64,000 bases of DNA from Mytilus trossulus (GCF_036588685.1 NC_086374.1:72538457-72602456); one strand, 5' to 3'; positions 23,426 through 36,400 are shown, numbered from the stretch's first letter. Notes: generated by a model not told the origin, from the sequence alone. A program made the numbers and translations.

Positions 23426-23559
23426 TGGACGTGTGAGATTTGAATTTATTCTGGTTCACCACATTCTTATTCGAACGAATTTCACGTAGTCTAATTATGT
23501 CCAAATTTAGGTATATGTTACATTAATTATTAAAAAAACGTATGTTGTATCTAATAAAA

Positions 23560-24002
23560 TTGAAAATTGAAATTTGGAATCTGACAAGAAGACAACACAC
23601 CAACAAAAAACAGCTTAAGGACACCAACGGGTCTTTATCACAAAGAGAAAAACTGCATCCGGAAGCGTGCTTCAGCTGGCACCTTAACAATGCTGTATAT
23701 GTAAAAAAGAAGATGTGGTATGATTGCCAATGGAACAACTGTCCACAAGAGACCCCAAATGACACAGACATTAACAACCATTGGTCACCGTACGGTTCTC
23801 AACAATGAGCAACGCCTATACCGCATAGTCAGCTATAAAGGGCTCTGATGTGACAATGTAGAACAATTCAAACGAGAAAACTAACGGCCTTATTTATATA
23901 TACTTGTTCAGCGTTAACGGACGTCCCATTAAAGTCTGAAACATACATGTCTCAAAATCATTAAAACATACTAAACTCAAAGTTCCTGACTTGGGACAGG
24001 CT
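23560..24002 (-). repeat. Adjacent dispersed-repeat tails
   Basis: 23560-23695 matches the retroelement tail on the minus strand (GACAAGAAGACAACACACCA, AAGCGTGCTTCAGCTGGCAC). 23700-23895 is a different repeat tail (AGAAGATGTGGTATGATTGC, AACGGCCTTATTTATATATA) related to the plus-strand copies at 22920, 45240 and 51970. The CTGACTTGGGACAGG hallmark follows at 23987. The 88-codon ORF across it is not a gene. Confidence 0.6.
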
Positions 24003-24739
24003 ATCTTATATTTAAGAGTCATGTAGTTGAAAATCTCGTAATAATTGTTGATTTATGTCTTTTACTGTGTAAAAATCAGATATTCGAGAAGAAGAAAATA
24101 TCTGAACACAACTGATACAGAATTCTTAAAATGAATGTATACATCAAAGTAAAACACGGCGTTTAGTGACAAATGTTTCCACACAAAAGAAAATAGATGA
24201 TTAAATCAATAAGGGGACTTTTGGTTGTCACCGATGTCGTTTTTACATATTGTTGGGTTTTTAAAAGTTTGCAGTATGTGTTTCCGAGAACAAACTAACC
24301 ACAATGTCTTGTTTCGAAAAATAAGATACTTAAATCCATCCAAGAGGGGCAACCAAGGGATAAATTATAGATATATGTAGTTTGTTGTCAAGTGAAATAT
24401 ATATTTAAAGAAATAAAGATTTAAATGAAAGCTTTGTATATGAAATATAAATGATGCAGATTCTCATTTAAGTAAGTCGATGACTGTTCTCCAATTTCCA
24501 AAGATTTTTTTTTATCAAAGTATCCTTTATAGCACCTCCGATGACGATGACTAGCCATAAATCCCAAAATTGAATCTACAAGATTTTATATATTAAGATA
24601 AAATAACAACACATTATCAAAGAATAACATGACCGTGAATGTTTATATTGTCAATCAAAAAGAATTTTTTATATGATGTAACTTATATTAAAATTTATAG
24701 ATGTAAGCTAATTCATGTTTGAAATCCATTCTTGTGAAT

Positions 24740-24766
24740 ATGAAGGGACTGCATACACTGTTGGTG
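24740..24766 (+). CDS. Cysteine-rich secreted protein exon 1 (start of signal peptide)
   Basis: ATG AAG GGA ... GTG followed by a strong GTAAGA donor; encodes MKGLHTLLV. Chosen because it joins in phase 0 to LLSVWKSTFSQ of exon 2 and the two halves form one hydrophobic signal core. Only nine codons, so it escapes ORF searches. Confidence 0.65.
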
Positions 24767-27700
24767 GTAAGACAAGCTTGATATTAACACAATCTAGAAA
24801 ATTATCACATATTCACTGATTGTACTTTTATAAAATACTTATCTACTTTTGTTTCATTTGATGATTTACTTGTGAGCAATATTATTTTTTTTACAATCCT
24901 TATCATTATCTATACTGTATATATTTTGTATATATTTCAGGGATTTATTTTTTAAACACATAACTTTAAAACATTCAAATGTAGTTAAGAATTCTAACAT
25001 AATGATATTTGCTTTACTGTCATAATATTTAAAACAAATTAAGTATACATAATATATATTTTGTCATACTGTTAGAAAAAAAGACACATGCAGGCCATAT
25101 GTAATTAAAAAAAATTGCTAATATCACTATTCAGTAATAAAACGGATTACATATGACAACCTTGACGAGTTTCTCAATATTTTTTAGTAAATGATATTAA
25201 CTTCTTGTTTATATCAAAGTTGGAAAAATGGACGAAAAATTAAAAAAAAATAGCATTTATTATTCAGAACATTACTCTAAGCTCTAGCGGTATGAGACCA
25301 CCACTCCATTTTCTTTTGTCCTTGGTATTTATTTATTATTTGATTTTTAGATTTTAACGTCACTTTCACTAAGCCATATTGGCTATCATATATATCGTGG
25401 CAGTCAGTTCTTAATGGCTGGAAAAACAGATAAATCCTTGATATTTATTCTATGGAAATTTATCCTTTTCCGAACTGATTGTATAAAAAAAATTAATCAA
25501 CGTGTGGTTGCCGGTAATCTCAAAAGATCATTGGATGATTTTAAGGGTCATAACCTTTTTAGCTAACTGAATGAAAAAAACATATGTTATAACAGGTGTT
25601 AATGAAATTGACAACTTCGTGCAATTTGAAAGGCACTCTAAGGGGATTTTCGGTAAACAAAAAAAAGAAAATGTATTTTCTAATCAAAAGAGAAACAGAT
25701 TCTTACATAGTTACTCGTGGATTATCGGATTTATCCAATCTCGATAGTTAAATTAAAAATTCAAAAGTCCTCGACAAGGCTCGGACTTGAAAATTGATCA
25801 TTTAACTATCTCGATTGGATAAATCCGATAATCCCCTCGTATCAATGGAAGAATCTATATGTATATCTAAAAATATATCTCTGTCACTACATCCACTCAA
25901 CCTTTAATTGCCAACGTATCTGAGTTTTGATTTAAGAACACACATCACTACGTAACTAGTTAAGATTAGCGTCGGTGAATATTTAGTTAAATGAACAGTT
26001 TTAGTTGGTATTATGAGATTGTCACCTTATGCTTTATATAACTTGACATTTTTAATCAACTTGTTTTAAACATTTTCTATCTCTTTATTTAAAAAAAAAT
26101 AAAAAATTATAACTGTCACCAAAAACAACACAACCAGAAGACGAACATATTTAACGATTCTGTCTGAAGTAAATATCAGAATATCTATACATGTAAAGTA
26201 TGATTATGGAGGAAAGCGAGATCGACACACAAGGCATAAACTTGGAATAGACATACAAAGCGATATCATTGTATAAAATGCAGAAGAGGAAGTGACATGA
26301 AATGCTTAGCAAAAGAAGGAATATCCGTATACGTACTTCGATAAAGATCGAACATAGTCACATTTGAAATACAGGCAGTACAATATAACAACAAACAATA
26401 AGTATTATGAAATAACAACAATATAGAGCCATTGGTTTATATTTTATTACCATATGCTTGTTTTGAAAATTTGTTTTACTCGTCAGTTGTGCTCGAAACA
26501 ATAGTTGAACATTTTGTAATTAAAAAGGAAAGATCAAAAAGCTTAAAGAAACACATAAAAAGAAATATTAAGAAAAAGATTGTGGGATAATACAACGTCT
26601 GTTCGTCTCAAGGGATAAGTTCAAAATTTGGATGTGTTTGATTTCTAAAAATAGTATAATCATACATAACCTGTCATAAACACACCTTGTTTAATTTTCA
26701 GCTTCTGTCTGTCTGGAAATCTACCTTCTCACAACAAACGACAAGGTACAGAAATCCATGGGTAGAACTGGTGCGACAGATTGCATGCAGGGTAACTATT
26801 ATTAATTATTGACATTTTTGCAAAATAGAAACAAATCTATTTTTATTTTAATCGTGTTCTTGATTGATTGATTTTTGTACTTAACATCACGGTCAGCACT
26901 TTTGTCTCCATCTGGTGGTCAGTATTATTTGTGGATGAAGTCATAATGCCATAGGCAAACCTTGATATATTATAAAATATTTCTGCCACTGTATTCTTCC
27001 CAAACTGTTGATTGCTAATACATCAGATAATTATAATACTAGAACACTTATTATTCTTCATTAATGTTAAGATCTGTTTTGATAAACGTTAATGTTGTTA
27101 ATGAAGTGAGTGCAATATTCAAACAAAACATTACCGGAAAGGAATTGTTATAAGACAGAACTCATGTTGATGAGAAAACGTATTTCATGGTCAGGAGTTC
27201 AAATTATAAACAAATTTATTCATCTCGTGTATTCTGTTTCAGAGTGTCACCTGTAACTTTGAGGAGACATGTGATTTACAAGTAGTCTGTACACCTTTTG
27301 GAGACTGCGGACAGAGGGCCACGTGTTTACAAATCCCCTTTCCAAGGAACAGAGTGTGCCCCGACCCATTTACAAATGCAGGCCCTCCATATACTGTAGA
27401 ATGTTTTGACGATGGAGGCTGTCGAGAACCTATGGTATGCTGTCATAGTTATGCAAAAAGTTACTGCCATATGCCGCCGTTCTCAGGTGCAGGTGGAAAT
27501 GTCAACCCACCAGTAACTCCAGTTGTTGTCCAACCAGTTACAGAATCAGCTCTTATGAATAATGGCGCCAGTAGAGCTTCTGGTAACACAAACAACGCTG
27601 CAGGGGTTGATGGAAACACAAATGGAAATCCTGTTGGAAACAATGGTGATGTCGATACTAGGACCGCAAATAGAGGGGGCAGAAGTGTTGTCGTAGCCAG

Positions 27701-28508
27701 ATCCGACTTTTTTGATCCACAGGGTTTCCGACGACAACAGAGAGTCAGTTGGAGAGATTCCTTAGAACGCCGTCGAAGACAACAGTTGAACAGTCTCAGT
27801 GCATCAATTAGACTGAATGGTGACAGACGATCTGATAATGAAGTTGTAAGGCTTCCTGTCGAATCAGAGGACCGATCAAGATTGCCAATTAGAAGAGCTG
27901 GAGAACCAGAAGACCGATCAATAACCAGCATCAGACGCAATCTGAACGGAGGCAGACTTACTGTTGAAATATCTGGTCAACCTGGAAGTAGAGCACCGGT
28001 GGTAGATTTAAACGGTGTCAGAATAGCAGGAAATAACGGTAGACCTATTCAGGATGGTGCAAATGGAAACGACGTGAGAATGGATGAAAATGGTGGTGGG
28101 CGAAGAAATGGTCCTATGTCAGATGAGCCTCGACAGGATATTCTTAGAAATGATGGAAGACCTGGTGCTCCAGCTAATGGACCAGGCGCACCTGGAGGTT
28201 CCGGAAATGGCAATCCTAGTGTCGCACCAGATACAACTGGTAATGATGGTCGTCGAAATCAAGGCGCACAAAGCAGTCAATCCTCAAGAGGACAAAACGA
28301 CAGAGACCGACCCAGATCACTTATTGGTACAGATGATTCTTTTGTTAGAGTCAATTTGCATGGTGGGCCGACTGAAGCAAGACCTTTCATTAGGAAAGTT
28401 GACCTTTTTAATGGTCATGGTTTTTATGGTGCCAGGAGGCGAATTCTTGGCGATATCCAACTTGATGGTCTACCCGGTCTTCCTGGGCTTCCAAACCGAT
28501 TTCCATAA
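24740..28508 (+). CDS. Secreted 12-cysteine protein with Asn/Gly/Arg-rich tail, 460 aa
   Basis: Spliced gene: 24740-24766, 26702-26791, 27243-28508, all GT-AG and phase 0. The first two exons join to MKGLHTLLVLLSVWKSTFSQ, a plausible signal peptide. Residues 38-114 contain 12 cysteines with near-regular spacing (38, 43, 49, 55, 61, 67, 78, 93, 99, 105, 106, 114); the second half (CFDDGGC, five residues, CC, seven residues, C) resembles a whey-acidic-protein four-disulfide core without matching it fully. Residues 120-460 are rich in Asn, Gly, Arg and Ser with no cysteine, ending LDGLPGLPGLPNRFP. Such build suggests an extracellular matrix or protease-inhibitor-like role, for example in shell or byssus; this is inference and the family is not identified. 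Confidence 0.8.
25712..25842. mobile_element. 131-bp MITE-like fold-back element
   Basis: Arms GGATTATCGGATTTATCCAA at 25719 and its complement at 25816-25835 continue inward through TAGTTAAAT. A central hairpin AAGTCC...GGACTT lies at 25767-25790. It lies in intron 1 of the secreted-protein gene. Confidence 0.88.
26702..26791 (+). CDS. Cysteine-rich secreted protein exon 2
   Basis: Acceptor TTAATTTTCAG, donor AGG|GTAACT. Thirty codons in phase 0: LLSVWKSTFSQQTTRYRN, then PWVELVRQIACR. An alternative donor at 26746 (AAG|GTACAG) exists, but using it with this frame would break the phase. Confidence 0.7.
27243..28508 (+). CDS. Cysteine-rich secreted protein exon 3 (main exon)
   Basis: Acceptor CTGTTTCAG; 421 codons and TAA at 28506-28508. 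Eleven of the 12 cysteines are here. The frame is open throughout; large antisense and +1 frames over the same DNA are shadows of its biased Asn/Gly/Arg codons. Confidence 0.88.
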   Translation, partial: SVTCNFEETCDLQVVCTPFGDCGQRATCLQIPFPRNRVCPDPFTNAGPPYTVECFDDGGCREPMVCCHSYAKSYCHMPPFSGAGGNVNPPVTPVVVQPVTESALMNNGASRASGNTNNAAGVDGNTNGNPVGNNGDVDTRTANRGGRSVVVARSDFFDPQGFRRQQRVSWRDSLERRRRQQLNSLSASIRLNGDRRSDNEVVRLPVESEDRSRLPIRRAGEPEDRSITSIRRNLNGGRLTVEISGQPGSRAPVVDLNGVRIAGNNGRPIQDGANGNDVRMDENGGGRRNGPMSDEPRQDILRNDGRPGAPANGPGAPGGSGNGNPSVAPDTTGNDGRRNQGAQSSQSSRGQNDRDRPRSLIGTDDSFVRVNLHGGPTEARPFIRKVDLFNGHGFYGARRRILGDIQLDGLPGLPGLPNRFP

Positions 28509-28769
28509 AGGGATTCTCTTGTTTATCGTTTATATGTATTCCATATCTGGTTTAGGTTACTTTAATTGTTCTACATGAAAAAAAAACATTAAGGATAAGT
28601 CGTATGTGTCTTGAATTAATCAATTTTGAATACTTAAGCATATGCGACCTAATTGTGATATTGATACAATAATTTTGAAGTGAAAAATTCTAAATTTATT
28701 ATACTAAAATTATTGTGCAATTATTGAATGTTCTATCTTAATAGAACAACAAATTGAAAGAATTGTGAA

Positions 28770-28775
28770 AATAAA
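28770..28775 (+). terminator. Likely polyadenylation signal of the secreted-protein gene
   Basis: First clear AATAAA after the stop, 262 bases downstream, in AT-rich sequence followed by T-rich DNA. Confidence 0.45.
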
Positions 28776-29399
28776 TGATTTTTATTGATAAAAACATATG
28801 TTGAAGATTTATATTTTCAAAATAACTATAATACAGATGTCTGGAAGATCGAAATCTTATCTTAACAATTCTCTAAATTCAACTAAGTGCTTAACAATGC
28901 ATCTGATAACATACTGTTTGCGTGTATTACAATCACGATTTGAATGACCATTGTTTAATATATAGCTCCGATGTGTTTTGAAAATAATTACAGTGACTTG
29001 CTAACTGTATAATCTATTTATCAACAATTAAAAGGTTTACTAAATATTTATAAGGTAAACGTTTTAGTAGTTTGGATAAATGGGGCAAAAGATACCAATT
29101 GGAGAATCATCATTCATAATTCGTAAAGAGACCAACAAAGTCATGGCGAACACACTTAAAACGACGAAGAGTCATACAAAAGTTTACAAATCAATACATA
29201 AACACCACGTAACATATCGATAATCAGAAATAATTACAGGAATGGCTCGCAAATCCTGCTTAACATATAACACTCTTTTCAAACCTTTATTCATCATGAA
29301 CCATCAATCACTGGAAACAGTAGTTCTCATCCTATTCTTGTAAAAATCTGTCGCCGAAGACATTAACAGTAATCTTTATTTGTAGTTTTTATTGCAATT

Positions 29400-29870
29400 A
29401 TCAAAACTACCGTTAAAATGACAACACTACTTGACGGGGGGGGGGGGGGGGGGGGGGAAATGTAAAAAACAAAAAGAACGAACGGCAAGGGAAATTTTAA
29501 TCGAAAAGTCCTTTCTAAAATGGCAAAATTAAAAGCTCTAAAAAATCTAACGAATGGCAAAAAACTATCATACTCCTGATTTGGTATAGACATTAACTCT
29601 TGTAGAAATGGGGGATATAAAATGAATATTTTTTCATGGCTAGTCAAACCTCCCGCTTAGATTGCAATATTAGCAATATCGTTAAAACGACAACATAACG
29701 GGACAGAAATGCAGTACAAATAAATGCACGGACACGAACACTCAAAGAAATGCATAAATGATAATATAACAGTACATTATTACATATAAGCCATAGAATA
29801 GCAACGCACACCACCCATGAATTTACGACAGTACACGATGACGCCACTTTAGAATTTTAACTATGCGACA
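29400..29870 (-). repeat. Dispersed repeat with 22-base poly-G tract
   Basis: Contains AAGGGAAATTTTAATCGAAA, ATACTCCTGATTTGGTATAG and GCTAGTCAAACCTCCCGCTT, a layout I recall from dispersed bivalve repeats. A pure run of 22 G is at 29436-29457. Confidence 0.5.
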
Positions 29871-30599
29871 CACAAATGTATCAAAGCCACAAAAAGTGAC
29901 GAAGTTTTGTGATGTTTATTTTATCACAGGTAAGTTTCTAAAATTGGAATATAAATTTTGGATTGAGTTTTGAATGTAGTAGTTTTATCTATTGTATAAC
30001 CATGAAAAGAATATCAAAATGAATGGTGTCTGTAAAGGGGTAGTTTTGTGTTCTAACTATTTTGGTTTTTCTTCAAAATCAAAACTGCGTATAAGTAAAA
30101 CAAATAGTGTGCATATGTTTGATGATTGATTACCTTAACTTTAACATATCTATAGAAAATAAAAAAAAAGATAGAATTAAATCCACAAACGATAAGACAT
30201 AACATAATAACACAAAATCCAATCTGACAAAAGAAATGTCATATCAAAACATGAGTGTTGGATATAAAATACAGAAACACGTTGTATAACAATGTGAATT
30301 AACACTCGGCAAACAGTCGTATTCGAAAATTATATGATAAACCACAATTTATAACACTACATCTATCTTCGAAGGTCTAAATTTTGTAAAGCACCTGTTC
30401 TACGTCCATGTCATATATGATATAACCCGTATACAAAGCTTTGTTATGCTCTTTTTTGGTTTTCATTGAATGGGAAAAACTATACATTTGCATTTAATGT
30501 ACGCGTACTCGAATTATCAAATGTTCTCAAAAATAAGAATGCTCCATGAGACATACCCAATTCTAAACATCCTTTGCTAGTAATCAAACCCCTGTTTCA

Positions 30600-31042
30600 G
30601 CGTCGCTTTGAAATTCCCTACTCAAGAGGTGGTGTGGATCATATAGATACCAAATAATTCGGCCAAAAAAGATATATCAGCTATTTACACCACTGGGTCA
30701 ATGTAACTGCTGGTGGACATTTCGTCCCCGAGGGTATCACTAGCCCAGTAGTCAACTTTCGGCGTTGACAGGAATATCAATAATGTGGTCATTTTTATAA
30801 GTTTCATGTATACAAAACCTTGAAATTTTCGAAAACTTAGGATTTTCTTATCCCAGGCATAGCTAGATTACCTTAGCCGTATTTGGCACAACATTTTGAA
30901 ATTTTGAATTCTCAATGCTCTCCAACTTTGTACTTGTTTAGCAATATAAATATTTTGATATGATCGTCACTGATGAGTCTAATGTAGACGAAACGCGCGT
31001 CTGGCGTACTAAATTATAATCCTGGTACCTTTGATAACTATA
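30600..31042 (+). repeat. Dispersed repeat ending CTGGTACCTTTGATAACTAT
   Basis: From about CACCACTGGGTCAATG (30693) through GTCCCCGAGGGTATCACTAG to GTAGACGAAACGCGCGTCTG and CCTGGTACCTTTGATAACTA near 31022-31041. Parts recur at 61455-61517, 61970-62130 and, inverted, 63125-63200. I recall it as very abundant in mussels; no coding capacity. It abuts RT copy C. Confidence 0.7.
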
Positions 31043-31059
31043 TATGTCATTGCATGCAT

Positions 31060-31740
31060 CTTCTTCGTTCAGATATTTAATACTTTTATGGTAATACTCT
31101 ATACAAACCAAAAAATATTGTCTTTCACCCTAAGAGCTAAACAAACTTTTCATCGGGCGCAATCCTATGGATTATATTAACGATACTGGTGTTAGGTCAT
31201 CTAAATGGCATTATTAAAAAAATGATATATTTTATTTATAAGGTCTTTGCATCGGAAATAAACACATCTATTCTAAAACCAGTTGTTTGTATTATACGGG
31301 TAAAGTATTTCACGTATAATTTATGAGGGCTTGATACAAAACATATTTGAACCCTTAACATGTTTACACTTGTTCCAAAGCAGGAACATCTATCCTTTGT
31401 TAGTCCTGTGCCAAATTTTGGTTAATTTGTATGTTGCGGAGTGAGGCTACATTAATATTATATTGAGGCACAGCTGAAGCTCGCCTATGTGTGTGGGATT
31501 TTCAGGATGCGTTGAATACCCATTTGTGATATTGAGCTGTTATGCTCTTTGATCGGCTTGTTGTCTCTTTGCCTTGCTTATTTTTTAGTTTGCTATGTTG
31601 TGTTATGTGTTCTATTGTTTGTCTTTCATTTTCAGCCAGGAATTGTCAGTTTATTATCGATTTATGAGTTTGGCTGTCCCTCTGGTATCGTTCGTCCCTC
31701 TCTTTTGACTCATTACCCATTTTCATTTTCTAATATAAAG
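31060..31740 (+). pseudogene. RT fragment and 3' tail, copy C
   Basis: Heavily decayed end of the polymerase (YFYGNTLYKPKNI, then stops) followed by the family tail: TTGTTCCAAAGCAGGAACAT near 31369, GGCACAGCTGAAGCTCGCCT near 31465 and GGCTTGTTGTCTCTTTGCCT near 31555. Confidence 0.6.
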
Positions 31741-32034
31741 AGAAAAAATGTTCAGCAAGACACGAACTACAAATATATCAACATGCCTGAAATCGTAAGA
31801 TGAAACCTTCAATAAATTATTGCTGAATGACGATTTTTTTATTATTATTTTTTTATTTTTTGGCCTATTATCTCTAAATCTGTAACAGATAGCAACATCT
31901 TGTAGAAAAAATGAACGACATGACATGATCAACAAATAAATCAACAATGGCAAAAAGTACACTCCTTATTGTAGTTTTTCCATATAACAACTTTTTCCAA
32001 TTCTTTTTAGCGTATTTGCTTATCATCTTTAAAA

Positions 32035-32770
32035 ACAAGAGGCTCTCAAGAGCCTGAATCACTCACCCTAATTTTCGCATTTATCTTTCGTTTAAGAGTT
32101 TAAGTGTCCAATTTCATTGTAGTTTTTTTTATGGGGGGGGGGGGGGGGGGATTGTTTATTAATATGTGTTTTAAAATGCAGTTTTTGAAATTGGTTCAAT
32201 AGTTTTAGAGGAAAAGATTTTTTAAAGTTAAAATAAATGAATAAACAAATTGTGTAAAATTGTCCTTAAAGGGCAATAACTCTTTAAGGAGTCAATTGAC
32301 AATGTTGGTCATATAAAAACTTATTTGTAGTTCTTACTTTGCTGAACATGTTTTCTGTTTACAGTTTATCTTTATCATTAATACTATTCAAGATAAACCA
32401 AAAACTGCAAAGTTTCCTTAATATTACCAATTTAGTGGCAGCAACCCAACAATGGGTTATTAATTCATCTGAAAATTCCAGGGCTGATAGAACATTACTT
32501 TATGAAGACTTAAAGACCTTGTCAGATTTGCTCTAACTGCTTTGGTTTTTGAGATACTAATATAAGCCAAAAACTGAATTTTACCCCTATGTTCTATTTT
32601 TAGCCATCGAGGCCATGTTTTTTGACAAAACAGAAAATAAAACAAAACTTTTATTCTAGATACTCTAAGTATCATTCATCTTAAGTTTGGTTGGAATTGG
32701 TTCAGTAGTTTCAGAGGAGAAGATGTTTGAAAAAGTTTACACCAGACGGACGACGACAAAAGACGCCAAG
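32035..32770 (+). repeat. GAGGCTCTCAAGAGCCTG element, single copy
   Basis: Starts AAGAGGCTCTCAAGAGCCTG at 32038, runs through AAGGGCAATAACTC, GGCAGCAACCCAACAATGGG and GCCATCGAGGCCATG, ends with ACCAGACGGACGACGACAAA near 32741. Same family as 45405-47000. An 18-base G run is at 32133-32150. A different repeat tail follows at 32820-32940. Confidence 0.7.
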
Positions 32771-33159
32771 TTCCTTCAGAACAGAGGGCTAAAAACTATA
32801 ATGCAAGGATGTATAAATCAGGAAGTTCGTTCTTCTCCCTTTAGATTGTTGTATATATTGTCATTCCAGTGGTTTTTTCAGCATACTTTACTGTATTGGA
32901 TTTGCTCATTGTTGAGGACGGTACAGTGACCTGTATATTTCATAAAATGTAAGCACTGCATTGTTTGCTGGTTTTTTTTCTTTTTCTTTTGAATTTACGA
33001 TAAAAAAAATCACTTTGGGACAAAAGGCAGCTTTATTTGTTTGTCAACCACAATTGGCATAACATTATTTCTATGCAATCATATATTATTGGTAATATCT
33101 AAAAATAAGTAATTGTTTTTTCATTATGTTGCAAAAAAAGCCTAGAGGTTTAGAGGAAG

Positions 33160-33475
33160 GTTGAGCTCTCACAAAACAAGTTGAAACCTGCCACATTTTT
33201 GCACCTGTCCCAAGTCATGAGTCTCTGGCCTTTGTGAGTCTTGTGTGTTATCTAATTTTAGTTTATTTATATGTTTTGTCAATGAGTATGACGTCCATTT
33301 GCACTGAACTAGTACACATGTTTATTGAGGGCTGAGGACCACCTACGGGTGCAGGATTTTTTCACTGTGTTGAAGACCCATTGGAGGTCTTGGGCTGTTT
33401 TCTGCTCTATGGTCGGGTTGTTGTCTCTTTGACACATTCCCCATTTCTGTTCTCAGTTTTATTCTGTACCTTGCT
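33160..33475 (+). mobile_element. RT-family 3' tail only, copy D
   Basis: Best preserved tail: TTGAGCTCTCACAAAACAAG, CCTGTCCCAAGTCATGAGTC (33205), ACTGAACTAGTACACATGTT, GACCACCTACGGGTGCAGGA and GGTCGGGTTGTTGTCTCTTT (33411) to TGTTCTCAGTTTTA. No polymerase upstream, so strongly 5'-truncated. Confidence 0.7.
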
Positions 33476-33479
33476 TATG

Positions 33480-36400
33480 CTGTGTTTTCTATTCTTTTGC
33501 TTGGTTTTCTGGTGAACTTTTGACTACCGTAAGTCTTCCACATGATGTAATTTTTAATAAAACAATAAACAAGTAACAGATCAACAAGTATATTTCAATG
33601 ATAACGTATTACTATCAGTTACAAAATAAATAATATTGGTAACTTTTCTGAAGGTTTTCACACATGGGTTTTGTACTTTGTTTCTAGGTAATGCTCTTGA
33701 TCTACATTTTGAAATTTTCTGTTTAAAGACATATTAAATAGATGTGTATCTTTTCTGGCCAATTTAAAAAACAAAACAAAAATATATATTCCCCACTATG
33801 TTTAACAATAAATAGATATAGATGCAAAAAGAATCCCAAACTTTAAGGCGATAAACCTGATATTACAGGTATACAGATATAAATGACACACTGTTTGTTT
33901 TTAAAAAATAACAATGATCCATGAGATAGATGTTTAATTGAACATCTGTTATTCTTCAATACCCTTTGTTAGGAAATTTTTCAAATTGATACCTGCTTGT
34001 GCATGTAGTAATGCTAAAAGATGTATTTTTTAAACAAAGAGAATTTCACAACTCCAATCTGTTAAAATTAAAAATATTGTGTAAAAGTTCTATAACAGTG
34101 AAATAATTGTGTAAAATAAAAGTACAGTGAAATAATTGTGTAAAATAAAAAAAACAGTGAAACAATTTAAAACATTTTCATAATATAAAAAGCTAAATTT
34201 GTTTCTAGTAACCTCAAGCTACATTGTACTTCAGCAAAGATTTATTTCTATTTTCTTCAAATCCTGCAACATTTATGTCAAATAAAATGACAGATTTCTC
34301 TTATATATTATCAAATAAAGCTTTAAAGTCTTAATACAGAGATCCACCTTTCAGAAATGAATTCAGCAGATGATCAAACTAATTCAAGTTTCTAATACAA
34401 CAGACATATTGCAATGACACATCATGAATACATCTTCATAACATACATAAATCAGAAAACTTAACATTTAAACTTTGTAGTACATAGAGCATGACTAAAA
34501 GATGCTCAAATGCAGATGTAGTAGGACATACCATGGTTATTAAGGATTTTTAATAATTACTAGTTCTTAAATAGGCCTTATCAGATAAGTTTACATTATG
34601 AGTAGAAGAAGATTTTCAGGAACAAATGTTGACAGATGTGGGTCCTTCAACCAATTAAATACTAACTAATTTCTTCAAGCCTAATTTTCAGAAATTTAAA
34701 TTAACCCATAAATTGACTTATAATACTTTATGTTTTGTACAAATATTCAAAATTTTAGACTCATTGATTAACTCAAAAATCTCCAGATGAATACTAAATA
34801 ATAAGTTATTGAATGAAAAACACCAGGTGATAGTGAAAGAGCTACTATGACTAAAAACCCTTTCCCAAAAATAAATAACAAGGAGGTGATATGTGCACAA
34901 TGCATTTGATTATTGCTGATAAAATACTATAACAAAAGACATATACTAAACATTCAATTAAAGCAGGCATAACATGTAAGCAACATCAATCAGATGGACA
35001 ATATTCTTAAAATATAAATTATCAGTTCCTGAACACACAGTAAGCAATGCCTTTGTAATTCAACACATCAAATTGAAATTTCTTTTTTTCAGAATTTTCA
35101 ATGAAGTTTTCAAGTTTTTAAAATTATATTATGAAATCTATCTTAAACTTGTGCAGCAAAATCTTTCAACATTCTGCACTGCTTTACAAAAAGATTGTTT
35201 TCAAAAGAACAATGTGCTTTAAAAATAAATGTCCACCTTTCAAAATGGTTTATTCAAAAGCCAAATATTAATGCATTTGATTTTAATTAATAAATATTCC
35301 TTTAAAATATCCCTGATATGCATTTTTAAACATATGACCATATATGTTTGTTTTTTTTAAATTTCACAACTAAACAAGAGAAAATTAAATAAATACTTAG
35401 CACTACATGTATAACATATGCTATATATTCTGTTTTGGAAAAAAATCTGAAAATCTGATAGATGGCCTTTATTTATTTGGATGTTAATCAAACTAATTAT
35501 TGCTTGGTGATAAAATACAATGAGAATTGATCTTAAAAACAATTAAGTAGTAACATAGTATACAACTGCAGAGGGAGTCAACCAGAATTTTTTTTTTAAA
35601 TCTACTAAAATACAATATTACACAATCTCTGTCAAGTCCATTCTGCAGGCATTCTGTAGGGTGAATTTTAACTAGTGCAAAAAATGTATTACTGAACAAA
35701 ACTCAAAAAAATATTTCAAATATTACACAATTATAGAAGACAGTCATTCAAATGAAGTTCTTCTTCTTTCCCATAAATTTTGTGTTACTGTTTGGTTATA
35801 AATTCTTGATGAAATATTTGAAAAGAGATTTTTCTGAGGAATGTTTTTAAACTGAATGATACTAAGGATCCCAGACTTCTAAATATTATGCTAGACTGTA
35901 AGAAAAATTGGACAATTTTATTGTGGGTTAGACAAATTTTGCCCATGTAAATTAAACAAGTTTTCAGAAAAACTGGTAATTCTCTCTGCCTAATCATGAA
36001 TTTTACTGGTCTAACTGTTTTAGGTCAGTCAGATAAAGCATTGCCATTTTACTGGCCAAATGTTCTGTCTGTCCTTTCATGAATTTAATGTAGTCTGAAA
36101 TTATCACTTTCCAATGTTGCAATTTCAATTTAACATTCAAAATCAGAAATGTATTCTCAATTAAACGAATCTTTCTAGTGAGCAGTTTAGACATTTACAA
36201 CAAATTTACACATGACAAAAATATTCATACAAACATAGCATTTTAATACAATATTGGTTCAATTACAACTAAAACAATTATACATGGCGTAGGTTTCTAT
36301 TTTGTATAAGTTTGTTTTGGCAATGATATTGTTACAGTTTTAATTAATACATTTGTTTTAAGTCCTATCATTGATGGGAAAATTACAAGCATCCTTGTGA

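Noticed and set aside
23542-23808. 88-codon plus-strand ORF and its antisense partner
   Set aside because: Spans the junction of two dispersed repeat tails that recur elsewhere.
27461-27940. 159-codon minus-strand frame over the secreted-protein exon
   Set aside because: Antisense shadow; the plus frame has the splice sites, the cysteines and the signal peptide.
28084-28578. 164-codon plus-strand frame overlapping the same exon
   Set aside because: Alternate frame of Asn/Gly/Asp-rich codons, giving a Met/Val/Leu-rich product; runs past the true stop without independent start context.
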